Shown: positions 1-7,315 of the stretch, one piece after another | How positions within the stretch are numbered: position 1 is the first letter of the stretch | Layout of the letters: each line of letters opens with the position of its first letter | Assembly (NCBI GenBank): GCA_946402785.1 | Contig: CAMIXP010000016.1 | Location: 1 to 16,160 of the forward strand | Reading direction: 5' to 3' | Source: an uncultured Caryophanales bacterium | GTDB taxonomy: Bacteria; Bacillota_I; Bacilli_A; RF39; UBA660 | DNA length: 16,160 nucleotides | The notes under the pieces: generated by a model | Told to the model about the DNA's origin: nothing | The model's input: only the letters and a program-made list of their open reading frames with translations | The model's database searches: none | Made by a program: the position numbers and the translations under genes

Positions 1-456
1 CATAAATATCATCCGGAATATGCTCAAGGAGAAGGAGGTTTATTAAGACACTCCAAAGCCGCTATGAGAATTGGATTTGAATTATTAAGTAATCCAGCAA
101 TCGGAGACAAATATACGAAAAGAGAAAAAGACTTAATGTTAATGTCCCTTCTTGTACATGATGGATTAAAATTAGGAATGCCTCAAGAAAAATATACGCG
201 TTTTGATCATCCTATTTTAATGGGACAATTCGTAGTAGATCATAAAGATGAAATTGGACTATCCGAAGAAGATGCCAAATTCATGCAAGATGTCATTAAA
301 ACCCATATGGGAAATTGGACAACAGATTATAATGGAAATGAAGTATTAGAAAAGCCAACAACAAAATATCAGAATTTTGTTCATATGTGTGATTTTCTAG
401 CATCAAGAAAATGCATCCTTGTACCATTTGATAAAGAGAATAAAATAAGTGTCTAA
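1..456 (+). CDS. HD-domain phosphohydrolase, 5'-truncated
   Basis: The reading frame is open from the first base of the window, so the start lies upstream; 151 C-terminal residues are visible. The HD-superfamily metal ligands appear in the expected order: a histidine in RHSK (visible residue 17), the doublet in LVHDG (53-54), further histidines in FDHP (70) and KTHMG (102), and a late aspartate in HMCDFLAS (131). Such proteins usually hydrolyse phosphomonoesters or phosphodiesters of nucleotides with a bound divalent metal. The substrate cannot be told from the sequence: there is no fused sensor, RelA or nucleotidyltransferase domain in the visible part, but the missing N-terminus could hold one. 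The stop codon lies in the loop of the following terminator. Family assignment is secure; specificity is unknown. Confidence 0.85.
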   Translation, partial: HKYHPEYAQGEGGLLRHSKAAMRIGFELLSNPAIGDKYTKREKDLMLMSLLVHDGLKLGMPQEKYTRFDHPILMGQFVVDHKDEIGLSEEDAKFMQDVIKTHMGNWTTDYNGNEVLEKPTTKYQNFVHMCDFLASRKCILVPFDKENKISV

Positions 457-473
457 TAGACACTTGTTTTATT
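440..473 (+). terminator. Intrinsic terminator after HD-domain gene
   Basis: Inverted repeat AAGTGTC (447-453) and GACACTT (459-465) with a five-base loop, flanked by an A-rich arm on the left and GTTTTATT on the right. The HD gene's stop codon lies in the loop. The A-rich and T-rich arms can pair and lengthen the stem. Confidence 0.8.
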
Positions 474-500
474 GTAGAAGAACAATTCTTTTGATAAAAT
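472..500 (+). promoter_or_regulatory. Candidate promoter for the 524-1736 unit
   Basis: TTGTAG (472-477) and TAAAAT (495-500) are separated by 17 bases, directly after a terminator and 23 bases before the start codon at 524. The -35 box is imperfect, so this is plausible rather than certain. Confidence 0.5.
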
Positions 501-523
501 AAAGATAGAAGAAGGTGGTTAAA

Positions 524-1066
524 ATGAAAAGAAGAAAAAAGGTGACAAAGAAGAAAGTATATCAAACAGCTATGATAACAGTTGCTTTAATCTTAATCGT
601 TTTAGCCTTTTCTTATTGGTTAAATACAACCGAATGGTATCAACCAAAAATCAACGAGTTATCCGCAAGTTATATTTCGCTAAACAATAATAATACAACG
701 GATATGTTAAAAATAACCAATCTTCATAAACTATCTACAAGAAAAGGAAAGAAAAATAGTAATCCTTGCAAACAAGATATTTTAATCACAGGAGATTCTA
801 ATCAAAACTATCAAATTGTTTTATATCATTTAGGAAATATATTAGATGATCAATATGTATATTATCAACTTACAAGTGAGGAAGCAACCGAAGTAACAGG
901 AAACTTATCCAATGCACAAGACACATACGATGGTGGAAAAAGTATCTTTGAAGGGAATTTAAAAGATGGAAAAAACTGGAAATTAAAAATGTGGGTAAAT
1001 AAAAAATATCCAGGAGAAGTAAAAAACATTGCTTATGAAATTCGAATCAAAGAAGCAGGTGAGTAG
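524..1066 (+). CDS. Small membrane-anchored protein of unknown function
   Basis: About 180 residues. A very basic N-terminus (MKRRKKVTKKK) is followed by one hydrophobic segment at roughly residues 14-34 (AMITVALILIVLAFSYWL), then a polar Asn/Lys-rich domain with no second membrane segment. This predicts an N-in signal anchor with the bulk of the protein outside the cell. A single cysteine (SNPCKQD) is present and there is no lipobox. I chose ATG 524 because AAGGTGG at 511-517 is placed as its ribosome binding site; the GTG at 515 falls inside that site. The stop is one base before the start of the thymidylate kinase gene, so the two are probably cotranscribed. I do not recognise the soluble domain; a beta-rich extracellular domain is a guess from the alternating polar pattern. 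Confidence 0.75.
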   Translation: MKRRKKVTKKKVYQTAMITVALILIVLAFSYWLNTTEWYQPKINELSASYISLNNNNTTDMLKITNLHKLSTRKGKKNSNPCKQDILITGDSNQNYQIVLYHLGNILDDQYVYYQLTSEEATEVTGNLSNAQDTYDGGKSIFEGNLKDGKNWKLKMWVNKKYPGEVKNIAYEIRIKEAGE

Positions 1067-1067
1067 A

Positions 1068-1736
1068 GTGAAGGGGAAAATAATTGTCATAGAAGGAACA
1101 GATTGTTCTGGAAAAGAAACACAATCAAAACTATTAGAAAAGAAATTAAAAGAACAAAAAAAGAAATGTGTAAGATTTAGTTTTCCAATGTATGATACTC
1201 CAACAGGGAAAATTGTGGGAGGAGACTATTTAGGAAAACCAGAAATATCCCCATCTTTGTTTACAGAAGGTGCTGTTAATGTAGATCCTCATGTTGTATG
1301 TCTTTATTATGCAGCTGACAGAAAATACAATATGCCAAAGATAGAAGAATATTTAAAAAAAGGATACTATGTAATCCTAGATCGTTATACAACATCCAAT
1401 CTAGCTCATCAAGGAAGTAAAATAAAAGATCCAGATGAAAGATTTAATATGTATCAATGGATTGATAAATTAGAATATTGGTTATTAAAATTACCAAAAC
1501 CAGATCTAACAATCTTCCTTCATGTTCCATTTGAAAAAACAGTAGAACTAAGAAAGAATCGAGAATTCATTGATGAACACGAAAAGTCAGAAGAACATTT
1601 AAAAGGAGCCGAAAAAGCATATATTGAATTATCAGAGTTATATAACTGGCATCGAATTGAATGTATTCGAAACGATGAATTAAGATCGATAGAAGATATT
1701 AATCAAGAAATATTAGAGATTGTAAAAGAATTATAA
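1068..1736 (+). CDS. tmk: Thymidylate kinase
   Basis: Phosphorylates dTMP to dTDP with ATP, in the cytoplasmic dTTP pathway. From the GTG at 1068 the protein is 222 residues, slightly longer than typical bacterial Tmk (about 205-215). The P-loop is GTDCSGKET (residues 10-18), in place of the common GxDGAGKST form. The DRY motif that contacts the nucleotide is at 105-107 (ILDRYTTSN), and a charged lid-like region rich in Arg/Lys/Glu follows at about 162-180. The frame is open back to a TTG at 1029, but AGGTGA at 1057-1062 is well placed for GTG 1068 and the homologous region starts there (KGKIIVIEG). That ribosome binding site lies inside the upstream gene, indicating translational coupling. 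A related deoxynucleoside monophosphate kinase cannot be fully excluded because of the P-loop variant. Confidence 0.9.
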   Translation: MKGKIIVIEGTDCSGKETQSKLLEKKLKEQKKKCVRFSFPMYDTPTGKIVGGDYLGKPEISPSLFTEGAVNVDPHVVCLYYAADRKYNMPKIEEYLKKGYYVILDRYTTSNLAHQGSKIKDPDERFNMYQWIDKLEYWLLKLPKPDLTIFLHVPFEKTVELRKNREFIDEHEKSEEHLKGAEKAYIELSELYNWHRIECIRNDELRSIEDINQEILEIVKEL

Positions 1737-1766
1737 AAAAAACACATCAATTTGATGTGTTTTTTA
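1735..1766. terminator. Bidirectional terminator between convergent tmk and pilB
   Basis: A perfect inverted repeat ACACATCA (1742-1749) and TGATGTGT (1753-1760), loop of three bases, flanked by seven A on the left and five T on the right. It can end transcription from both sides. The tmk stop (1734-1736) and the ATPase stop (complement of 1764-1766) both lie at its edges, so the two genes share it. Confidence 0.88.
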
Positions 1767-3896
1767 TTGTACTGGTGTAACGGTTGCAACAGGAGTAGCA
1801 ATATCAGTAGTAGCAGGCGTTGCAACATAATAAGCATTTGGATCGGCAACAGGTGTTGTAACAGGTTGTCCATTAACATCATAAACCGTTATAGGATTAA
1901 CAGAATAATCAATTGGTACTGCTTCTGTAGGAGCAGCCATCATAACAGGTTCAGTAAGTGGTGCTGTCATAACAGGTTCTGTTGGAGCAACAGCAGGTTG
2001 TGCATAAGCAGCATTTGGATCAGCAACAGGTGCCGTATAAGCATATCCTGTATTTGGATCGATATAAGGTTGTGCAACAGCAACTGGTTGTTGTACAGGA
2101 GCAGCAGCGGTCATATCCATGCCAGCAACAGGAGCAACTTCAGCAACTTGTGTAACAGGAGATGCAACAACAGGTGCTTGAACAGCCATTGTCATATCCG
2201 TAACAGCAGGTGGAACAACTTGTGCATTTGGATCAACTGGTGCAGTTACCTCAACAGGTGTAGTTACCTCAGCAGGAGCAGGCACTATTTCTGGAACAGC
2301 TTCAATCTCTGGAACAGCAGGAGTCGTCTCCATTGGTGTTACCGTTGGCATGTCTAAACTATCAACAGATGCAGCACTTGGAACCGTAACAACTGGATTA
2401 TCAACTTGAGCAGCAGCTTCTAAAGAAGAAATATCAACAGCATTGTTGGCATCTTCAAGGGTTGGTGTTTCAGTACCTTCCGTACCAGCAACTTCTGCTG
2501 CAAAGGCAGGAGGTAATAAAATCGTTCCTTCTTCTGTATTACTATTAGTTGGAGGAGCTTCAATCAAACTATCTGGGTCTTCTTGTACCTCTTCCTCAAC
2601 AGGAATAGTTTCTTTGATTTCAGTAGCAATTTCATTTTCATAGTTATCGTCATCTTCATTTTCAATTTCAATCGTACGATATACTTCCTCAAAAGAAGTC
2701 TTTCCCTCTAAACATTTAATTAAAGCATCTTGTAACATGGTAATGGTTTTTCCTGTATAAACCATTTTTGCAAGATCTTTTTTATCTAATTTTTCATTAC
2801 TCAAAGCTGCACGAATGTCTTCATCTAACTCTAATACTTCGTGGAAAGCAATACGACCGTGGTATCCACGACGACAATGTTCACATCCACGAGGGTTTGC
2901 ATCCCAAACATGTGCAACATCCATATTCATGAATTTCTTAAAGACTTTCTTTTCATATTTCGTTGTTTCTCTTTGATAACGACAATCAGGGCAAAGCATT
3001 TTTGCAAGTCTCTGAGAAATAATACCAGATAAAGCAGTTGATAATAAGTAACGTTCAACATCCATATCTAGCAAACGTTCAATCGTAGCTAATGCGTTGT
3101 TGGTGTGGATAGTAGACAAAACTAAGTGTCCTGTGATAGAAGCACGTACAGCAATTTGCGCAGTTTCAGAGTCACGGATCTCTCCGATAAGAATAACGTT
3201 AGGGTCCTGACGTAAGATAGAACGAAGTGCTGCCGCGAATGTCATACCAATATCGGCATTAACTTGAACTTGGTTGATTCCCTCAATGTTCATTTCGATT
3301 GGGTCTTCAACGGTAATAACATTTGTTTCCGGTTTATTTAATCCTTGTAAAATAGAGTAGGTAGTGGTAGATTTACCAGAACCAGTAGCTCCAGTCGTAA
3401 GAATGATACCATTTGGTAAATTCATCATTCTCTTAATCTTTTCCAAGTTATTTGGATGGAATCCTAAAGTATCAATTCCTTCCAAGCTTCGTGAATAATC
3501 CAAAATACGGATAACGATCTTCTCACCTAAGTTTAATGGTAGAGCAGACACACGCATATCCAAGTATTGATCTCCAAAGTTTCCTTTAATAGCACCATCC
3601 TGAGGTAGACGAGACTCAGTAATGTTCATATTAGCCATAATTTTTAATCTGGTAGTTAAGTTTTTCTCATAAGCTTTTGGTACGAACGTATAATCTTGAC
3701 AATCACCGTCAATTCTAAATCGTACCATCATTCCTTCTCCACGTGGATCGAAATGAATATCGGAAGCACCGTACTTAGCAGCTGCAATAATGATGTAGTC
3801 TGCAATTTGCGTTACAGGCGTCTTTGTAAAATCAAAAGACACCATGAAACTCTCGGTACCTTTTTGAACTCGTTTGACATCAAATTGGACCATCAT
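1764..3896 (-). CDS. pilB: Type IV pilus/competence assembly ATPase (PilB/GspE/ComGA family) with long C-terminal tail
   Basis: Cytoplasmic hexameric ATPase that powers assembly of type IV pilus-like fibres. Residues 1-410 are the ATPase; the large N-terminal domain of Gram-negative PilB is absent, as in ComGA. Motifs: SDIHFDP (45-51), Walker A GATGSGKST (169-177), Asp box TVEDPIE (195-201), Walker B ILIGEIRD (235-242), His box STIHTN (261-266), and a zinc-type tetracysteine C302/C305 and C338/C341. All catalytic parts are intact. After about residue 412 comes an acidic linker, then nearly 300 residues rich in Pro, Ala, Val, Thr and Glu with repeated DPNA(x)Y and TEPVM-type units, probably disordered; family members normally end soon after the C-terminal helices. 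Two adjacent ATGs begin the gene; AAAGGGG sits 5 bases before the first. It is divergent from two pseudopilin genes. No membrane platform (PilC) gene is visible. The symbol pilB is by family; comGA would be equally fair. Confidence 0.93.
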   Translation of the reverse strand: MMVQFDVKRVQKGTESFMVSFDFTKTPVTQIADYIIIAAAKYGASDIHFDPRGEGMMVRFRIDGDCQDYTFVPKAYEKNLTTRLKIMANMNITESRLPQDGAIKGNFGDQYLDMRVSALPLNLGEKIVIRILDYSRSLEGIDTLGFHPNNLEKIKRMMNLPNGIILTTGATGSGKSTTTYSILQGLNKPETNVITVEDPIEMNIEGINQVQVNADIGMTFAAALRSILRQDPNVILIGEIRDSETAQIAVRASITGHLVLSTIHTNNALATIERLLDMDVERYLLSTALSGIISQRLAKMLCPDCRYQRETTKYEKKVFKKFMNMDVAHVWDANPRGCEHCRRGYHGRIAFHEVLELDEDIRAALSNEKLDKKDLAKMVYTGKTITMLQDALIKCLEGKTSFEEVYRTIEIENEDDDNYENEIATEIKETIPVEEEVQEDPDSLIEAPPTNSNTEEGTILLPPAFAAEVAGTEGTETPTLEDANNAVDISSLEAAAQVDNPVVTVPSAASVDSLDMPTVTPMETTPAVPEIEAVPEIVPAPAEVTTPVEVTAPVDPNAQVVPPAVTDMTMAVQAPVVASPVTQVAEVAPVAGMDMTAAAPVQQPVAVAQPYIDPNTGYAYTAPVADPNAAYAQPAVAPTEPVMTAPLTEPVMMAAPTEAVPIDYSVNPITVYDVNGQPVTTPVADPNAYYVATPATTDIATPVATVTPVQ

Positions 3897-3988
3897 TTCA
3901 ACCCCTTTTGTCTACTTTCTATGGTATTTTACTATAATATAGTATATAATAATTTTGAAAGAATAGCAAGGATAGGGAGAATGAAAAA
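3897..3988. promoter_or_regulatory. Divergent promoter region between pilB and the pseudopilin genes
   Basis: This 92-base gap separates two divergent starts and is strongly AT-rich. TATAAT boxes on the plus strand at 3933-3938 and 3945-3950 could serve the pilins; neither has a good -35 (TGGTAT at 3922-3927 is 17 bases before the second). On the minus strand TTCAAA (3959-3954) with a TATAGT box 17 bases on could serve pilB. The two directions would overlap, so initiation may be mutually exclusive. The region is clear; the exact boxes are not. Confidence 0.5.
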
Positions 3989-4840
3989 ATGAAAAAATTA
4001 AACTCAAAAGGATTCATTCTTGCAGAAACGTTAGTAGTTACGGTTTTCTTAATGGTTATCTTTACAATGATTTACGCAAACTTTTATCCATTAATTGGTG
4101 AATATGAAAAAAGAGAAAACTATGATGACGTGGATGGAAAGTATACAGCGTATTGGATTAAAAAAATAATTGAAAGTAATGCATATACACTAGATCCTCA
4201 AGATATTAGTACCATGAATAAATGGGGATTTGTACGTTTTGAATGTAGTAATGTCAGTGTTGAAAACAACCAACAAGAAATGTGCATGAATCTAGTTAAT
4301 GCCTTAGAAATCTCTAACTGTGATAGTTATGGAAATGGTTGTGATGCTTTTATTACCAGATACACCATTGGGAATGAAGATGGTCCAAATCAACCAGCCA
4401 GTTTTAAAGGAACAGTAAGAGGAACAACGGTCATTAGAAGATGGAATGAAATATGTGCATCTACTGCAAATCCAACTAGTGCAGAAGCAGCAACAGCAAA
4501 TGACACAGCTTGCGCAACCGTTGCATTTAGAGAATGTTGTAGACAAAAGGGATTGTCTACTTGTACGACCCCTGTATTAGAAGGACATTTTGATAATTAT
4601 TCAACTCTTTATTCTGATATTGGAAAAACAGATGATTATGACAAAATTGCAGAATATTGTAATAAACGTTTAACGAAAAAGTCCTTTGCGTCTTCTACAA
4701 AAGACTATGTATTATCATTACCAAATTACACAATTCCTCATACAACAACAGGTGCAAAATATAGAGTAATTGTCATTGCTCATCATAAAAAAGATAATAA
4801 CAATTATTATTCATTCTCAACGATGGAGGTGATCAAATAA
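3989..4840 (+). CDS. Cysteine-rich type IV pseudopilin-like protein
   Basis: 283 residues. It begins with a type IV prepilin leader: MKKLNSKG, then FILAE and a hydrophobic helix (about residues 9-32). The glycine before the cleavage site and the Glu at mature position +5 are both present, so processing by a prepilin peptidase is expected. The C-terminal domain is unusually large for a pseudopilin and has about ten cysteines between residues 90 and 230, including a CC pair (RECCRQKG), suggesting disulfides outside the cell or a bound metal. I chose ATG 3989 because AGGGAG at 3974-3979 precedes it by nine bases; an ATG at 3981 gives only a three-codon frame. It overlaps the next gene by one base (TAATG). 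Probably a minor pilin or tip subunit; role inferred from the leader and from pilB next door. Confidence 0.85.
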   Translation: MKKLNSKGFILAETLVVTVFLMVIFTMIYANFYPLIGEYEKRENYDDVDGKYTAYWIKKIIESNAYTLDPQDISTMNKWGFVRFECSNVSVENNQQEMCMNLVNALEISNCDSYGNGCDAFITRYTIGNEDGPNQPASFKGTVRGTTVIRRWNEICASTANPTSAEAATANDTACATVAFRECCRQKGLSTCTTPVLEGHFDNYSTLYSDIGKTDDYDKIAEYCNKRLTKKSFASSTKDYVLSLPNYTIPHTTTGAKYRVIVIAHHKKDNNNYYSFSTMEVIK

Positions 4841-5628
4841 TGAATCAAAAAGGATTTACCACCGTCGAAGTATTAATGTGTTTCGTCATTATTTCTATCG
4901 TTATGATGTCAATGTTCTCAACCATTTCTGCTTTCAATGAAAAGAAAATTCAAGAGTCTTATCGAGCTCGTGTTTATGAATTTAAAAATGGAATAACAAA
5001 CGTTATCCAAGCAGATATGATTAAAAGAGGTCTAACTTACGCAAAAGTATCTGATAATGCTCATACACCAGGAGATGAAGAAGGAAGAACCATCTTTGTA
5101 GATTTAACATTCCGTGATGGGGTGAAAAAAAGACTCGTTGTACATCAAAGATTTGCAAGAACAACGTATCGTATTGAAGGAGATAATTTTGACGATGAAT
5201 TCTATATTGAATATGGAGTTCCTAAAGATGAAGCAGCTGGTATTGCAGGAGATATGATTCGTTATGAATTACCAAATTTAGGACAAACGAAAGGTTTTTA
5301 TAGTGAAACAAGTAGAACCTATATTCCAGCAGATCATCAAGATAAATGTTATCAAAATATTCAAAGAACAATTGAAATGCCATGTGTTGTTGCACAAGAC
5401 TTTCAAATCAATAATATTTCAATCAATGTTTCCAATGAACAAGATCCAGATGTAGAAAGCCACGTATTAAATATCTATATTGGTTTCTATCATCCAAACT
5501 TAGGAACAAAATATGCTATTAATATTGTTACACCAATCGATTATCAATCAAGTAGTGCCGATCAAAATGATCGTTTTGATACAACACCAACCGATAAAAC
5601 AAGCACAACACAAATCTTTTATCCATAG
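4840..5628 (+). CDS. Type IV pseudopilin-like protein
   Basis: 262 residues starting MNQKG then FTTVE, with Glu at mature +5 and a hydrophobic helix to about residue 31 (VLMCFVIISIVMMSMFSTI). This is a standard prepilin peptidase substrate. The remainder is a soluble, probably extracellular domain with few cysteines and no motif I recognise, ending in a Ser/Thr/Asp-rich tail. The start codon overlaps the upstream stop by one base, and GGAGGTGAT (4825-4833), an almost complete anti-16S match, lies six bases before it, so the two pilins are translationally coupled. It probably acts with the first pilin in the fibre or its initiation complex. A terminator follows, so this is a two-gene unit. Confidence 0.85.
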   Translation: MNQKGFTTVEVLMCFVIISIVMMSMFSTISAFNEKKIQESYRARVYEFKNGITNVIQADMIKRGLTYAKVSDNAHTPGDEEGRTIFVDLTFRDGVKKRLVVHQRFARTTYRIEGDNFDDEFYIEYGVPKDEAAGIAGDMIRYELPNLGQTKGFYSETSRTYIPADHQDKCYQNIQRTIEMPCVVAQDFQINNISINVSNEQDPDVESHVLNIYIGFYHPNLGTKYAINIVTPIDYQSSSADQNDRFDTTPTDKTSTTQIFYP

Positions 5629-5631
5629 AAT

Positions 5632-5659
5632 AAAAGTACTCAAATTAGAGTACTTTTTT
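5632..5659 (+). terminator. Intrinsic terminator after pseudopilin genes
   Basis: Perfect inverted repeat AAAAGTACTC (5632-5641) and GAGTACTTTT (5648-5657), six-base loop, followed by further T. It starts a few bases after the stop codon of the second pilin gene. Confidence 0.88.
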
Positions 5660-5723
5660 GATATAAAAAAATGACAAGTAGTCAATTCTTTCTCGTATTT
5701 TCATATATATTTGAAGGGATGTT

Positions 5724-5732
5724 TGTTATAAT
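5724..5732 (+). promoter_or_regulatory. Candidate extended -10 promoter for the 5750-8098 unit
   Basis: TGT followed by a perfect TATAAT (5727-5732), an extended -10, 18 bases before the start codon. No convincing -35 lies 17 bases upstream, which is tolerated with an extended -10. The leader would be very short. Confidence 0.5.
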
Positions 5733-5749
5733 AATTATAAGGTGATAAA

Positions 5750-6769
5750 ATGTTCAAAAAATTATGTAAAAACCTTTTAGAACTGATCAAAGAAGAATAT
5801 AAATTTATCATCTTCATGATTGTATTTATCATCATCATGGAATTCCCACTAGACTACTATATTGTACTAGGTGGAGGAGTCAGTGATGCATCCAAAAGAA
5901 TTGAAGTAGTAGATAAACATAAAAGTGAAGGAAGCTTGAACATCAGTTATGTATCACAAGTAGACGCAACCCTTCTATTTTATGGATTAAGTTATATTAT
6001 TCCAACTTGGGAAAGAGAAGATGCCAATTTATATAAATATACAGAAGAAGAAAACTTAGAAGATATTCAATTTAGAGGAGATCTAGATTTAAAAGCAGCT
6101 AATGGAAATGCAACGTATTGGGCTTATACTTTAGCAAACAAAGAAGTAGAAGAAACATCTTCTAAGATGTATGTCATCATTACGTTTCAAGAAGATTATC
6201 CTACAGATTTAAAAGTAGGAGATGAAGTATTAGATATTGATGGAAAAAGATTTGAAACAGTAAGTGACTATTCGGAATATATTCAAACAAAAGAAGTAGG
6301 AGATTCAGTATCCATTCGAATCAAAAGAAAGAAAAAAGAACAAACGATTACTTCGAAAGTATATGAATCAAAAGAAAGAAAAATACTAGGAATTGGTCTA
6401 CAAGTAGTAAAAGATTATAAAACAAATCCAGAAGTAAAAATCAGTTTTGGAAAAAATGAATCTGGTCCATCAGGAGGATTAATCACAACCTTAGAAATCT
6501 ATAATCAGTTAACAGAAAAAGATATTACAAAAGGATATACAATTGCAGGAACTGGTACCATTGAAGAAGATGGAACCATTGGACAAATTGGTGGAATTGA
6601 ACATAAAATTCTAGGAGCCGCAACGGCAAAAGCAGATATCTTCTTATCTCCAGGAGGAGACAATTATAAAGAAGCAAAAGCTTATATCAAAAAGAAAAAA
6701 TTAAAAATCAAATTAATCGAAGTAGACACCATAGAAGACGCTATCAAAAGTTTGGAGGGATTGGATTGA
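5750..6769 (+). CDS. ylbL: YlbL-like membrane-anchored PDZ and Lon-type (S16) serine protease
   Basis: 339 residues, close to YlbL of other Gram-positives. One membrane anchor (about 18-40), a PDZ domain around 138-205 (LKVGDEVLDIDGKRF is its carboxylate-binding part), then a Lon-type proteolytic domain at about 225-335. The catalytic dyad is visible: Ser241 in GPSGGL and Lys286 in GGIEHKILGA, spaced 45 residues apart, close to the spacing in Lon. There is no AAA ATPase domain, so proteolysis is ATP-independent and takes place on the outer face of the membrane. AGGTGAT precedes the ATG. The stop (TGA 6767-6769) overlaps the TTG start of the next gene. In Bacillus, YlbL acts in envelope and division checkpoint proteolysis; the substrate here is unknown. 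Confidence 0.9.
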   Translation: MFKKLCKNLLELIKEEYKFIIFMIVFIIIMEFPLDYYIVLGGGVSDASKRIEVVDKHKSEGSLNISYVSQVDATLLFYGLSYIIPTWEREDANLYKYTEEENLEDIQFRGDLDLKAANGNATYWAYTLANKEVEETSSKMYVIITFQEDYPTDLKVGDEVLDIDGKRFETVSDYSEYIQTKEVGDSVSIRIKRKKKEQTITSKVYESKERKILGIGLQVVKDYKTNPEVKISFGKNESGPSGGLITTLEIYNQLTEKDITKGYTIAGTGTIEEDGTIGQIGGIEHKILGAATAKADIFLSPGGDNYKEAKAYIKKKKLKIKLIEVDTIEDAIKSLEGLD

Positions 6770-7314
6770 GAATCGGTGTAGATATGGATGATACTATCTG
6801 CAACACAACAGATATCATTCAAGATCGTCTAAACGATTATTCGGAAGAGTTAGGAATGAATCCATTAGATATTATCAACGATGAAGAATTAAGAAATAAC
6901 TTCTTTGCTATTTATGGAGAAGATATTTATACAAACGTAGAAATCAAAAGAAATGCATCTTCTGTCTTAAAAAGACTACGTGCTAAAGGAAATCAAATCA
7001 TTATCATTACCGCAAGAAGAGGAGAGTTCTCTTCATCCCATACCAATGCATATGAAGTTACAAAAAAATGGTTAGAAGACCATCAAATAGAAGTAGATGA
7101 AATCATAACGTCCGCATATGGAGAAAAAAGAGCAGAAATCATAAAAGAAAAAGAAATAGACTGGATGATTGATAATGATCCATATAATTATAGACAAGTA
7201 GTATCCTTAGGAAAGAAATGTTTATTATTTGATGATCGAGAAGAATATGCGTTAAGAGAAAACTATGTAACCAATTGGTTAGATGTTGAAAAATATTTGG
7301 AAGGAAGTAGATAA
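6766..7314 (+). CDS. HAD-superfamily 5'(3')-deoxyribonucleotidase-like hydrolase
   Basis: 182 residues with the HAD phosphatase signature: motif I DMDDT (residues 6-10; nucleophile Asp6 and acid/base Asp8), motif II Thr82 in IIITARRG, a likely motif III lysine near 121-128, and motif IV acids in MIDNDP (Asp136, Asp138). Size and motif spacing fit the NT5C/YqfW group of small cytoplasmic nucleotidases that dephosphorylate deoxynucleoside monophosphates, though motif I DMDDT differs from the DMDGV form common in NT5C. The start is a TTG overlapping the upstream stop; GGAGG at 6754-6758 is ideally placed, and no ATG could serve. The overlap indicates coupled translation with the protease. Fold is sure; substrate is inferred. 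Confidence 0.82.
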   Translation: MRIGVDMDDTICNTTDIIQDRLNDYSEELGMNPLDIINDEELRNNFFAIYGEDIYTNVEIKRNASSVLKRLRAKGNQIIIITARRGEFSSSHTNAYEVTKKWLEDHQIEVDEIITSAYGEKRAEIIKEKEIDWMIDNDPYNYRQVVSLGKKCLLFDDREEYALRENYVTNWLDVEKYLEGSR

Positions 7315-7315
7315 A

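Noticed and set aside
1029..1067. TTG 1029 as start of thymidylate kinase
   Set aside because: It would overlap the upstream gene by 38 bases and add residues before the conserved N-terminus; GTG 1068 has a proper ribosome binding site.
1752..2357. Long plus-strand open frame rich in Asn, Arg, Cys, Ser and Ile, opposite the pilB tail
   Set aside because: It is the antisense of the repetitive Ala/Pro/Val/Thr codons of the pilB tail; the composition is that of a mirror frame, it has no ribosome binding site, and it begins in the terminator.
3981..3992. Tiny frame ATG-AAA-AAA-TGA just before the first pseudopilin gene
   Set aside because: Only three codons and too close to the ribosome binding site; it looks like chance in an A-rich leader, although overlap with the true ATG was considered as possible coupling.
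5672..5684. Short inverted repeat TGAC-N5-GTCA upstream of ylbL
   Set aside because: Four-base arms only, far from the -10 box, with no second copy in the window.
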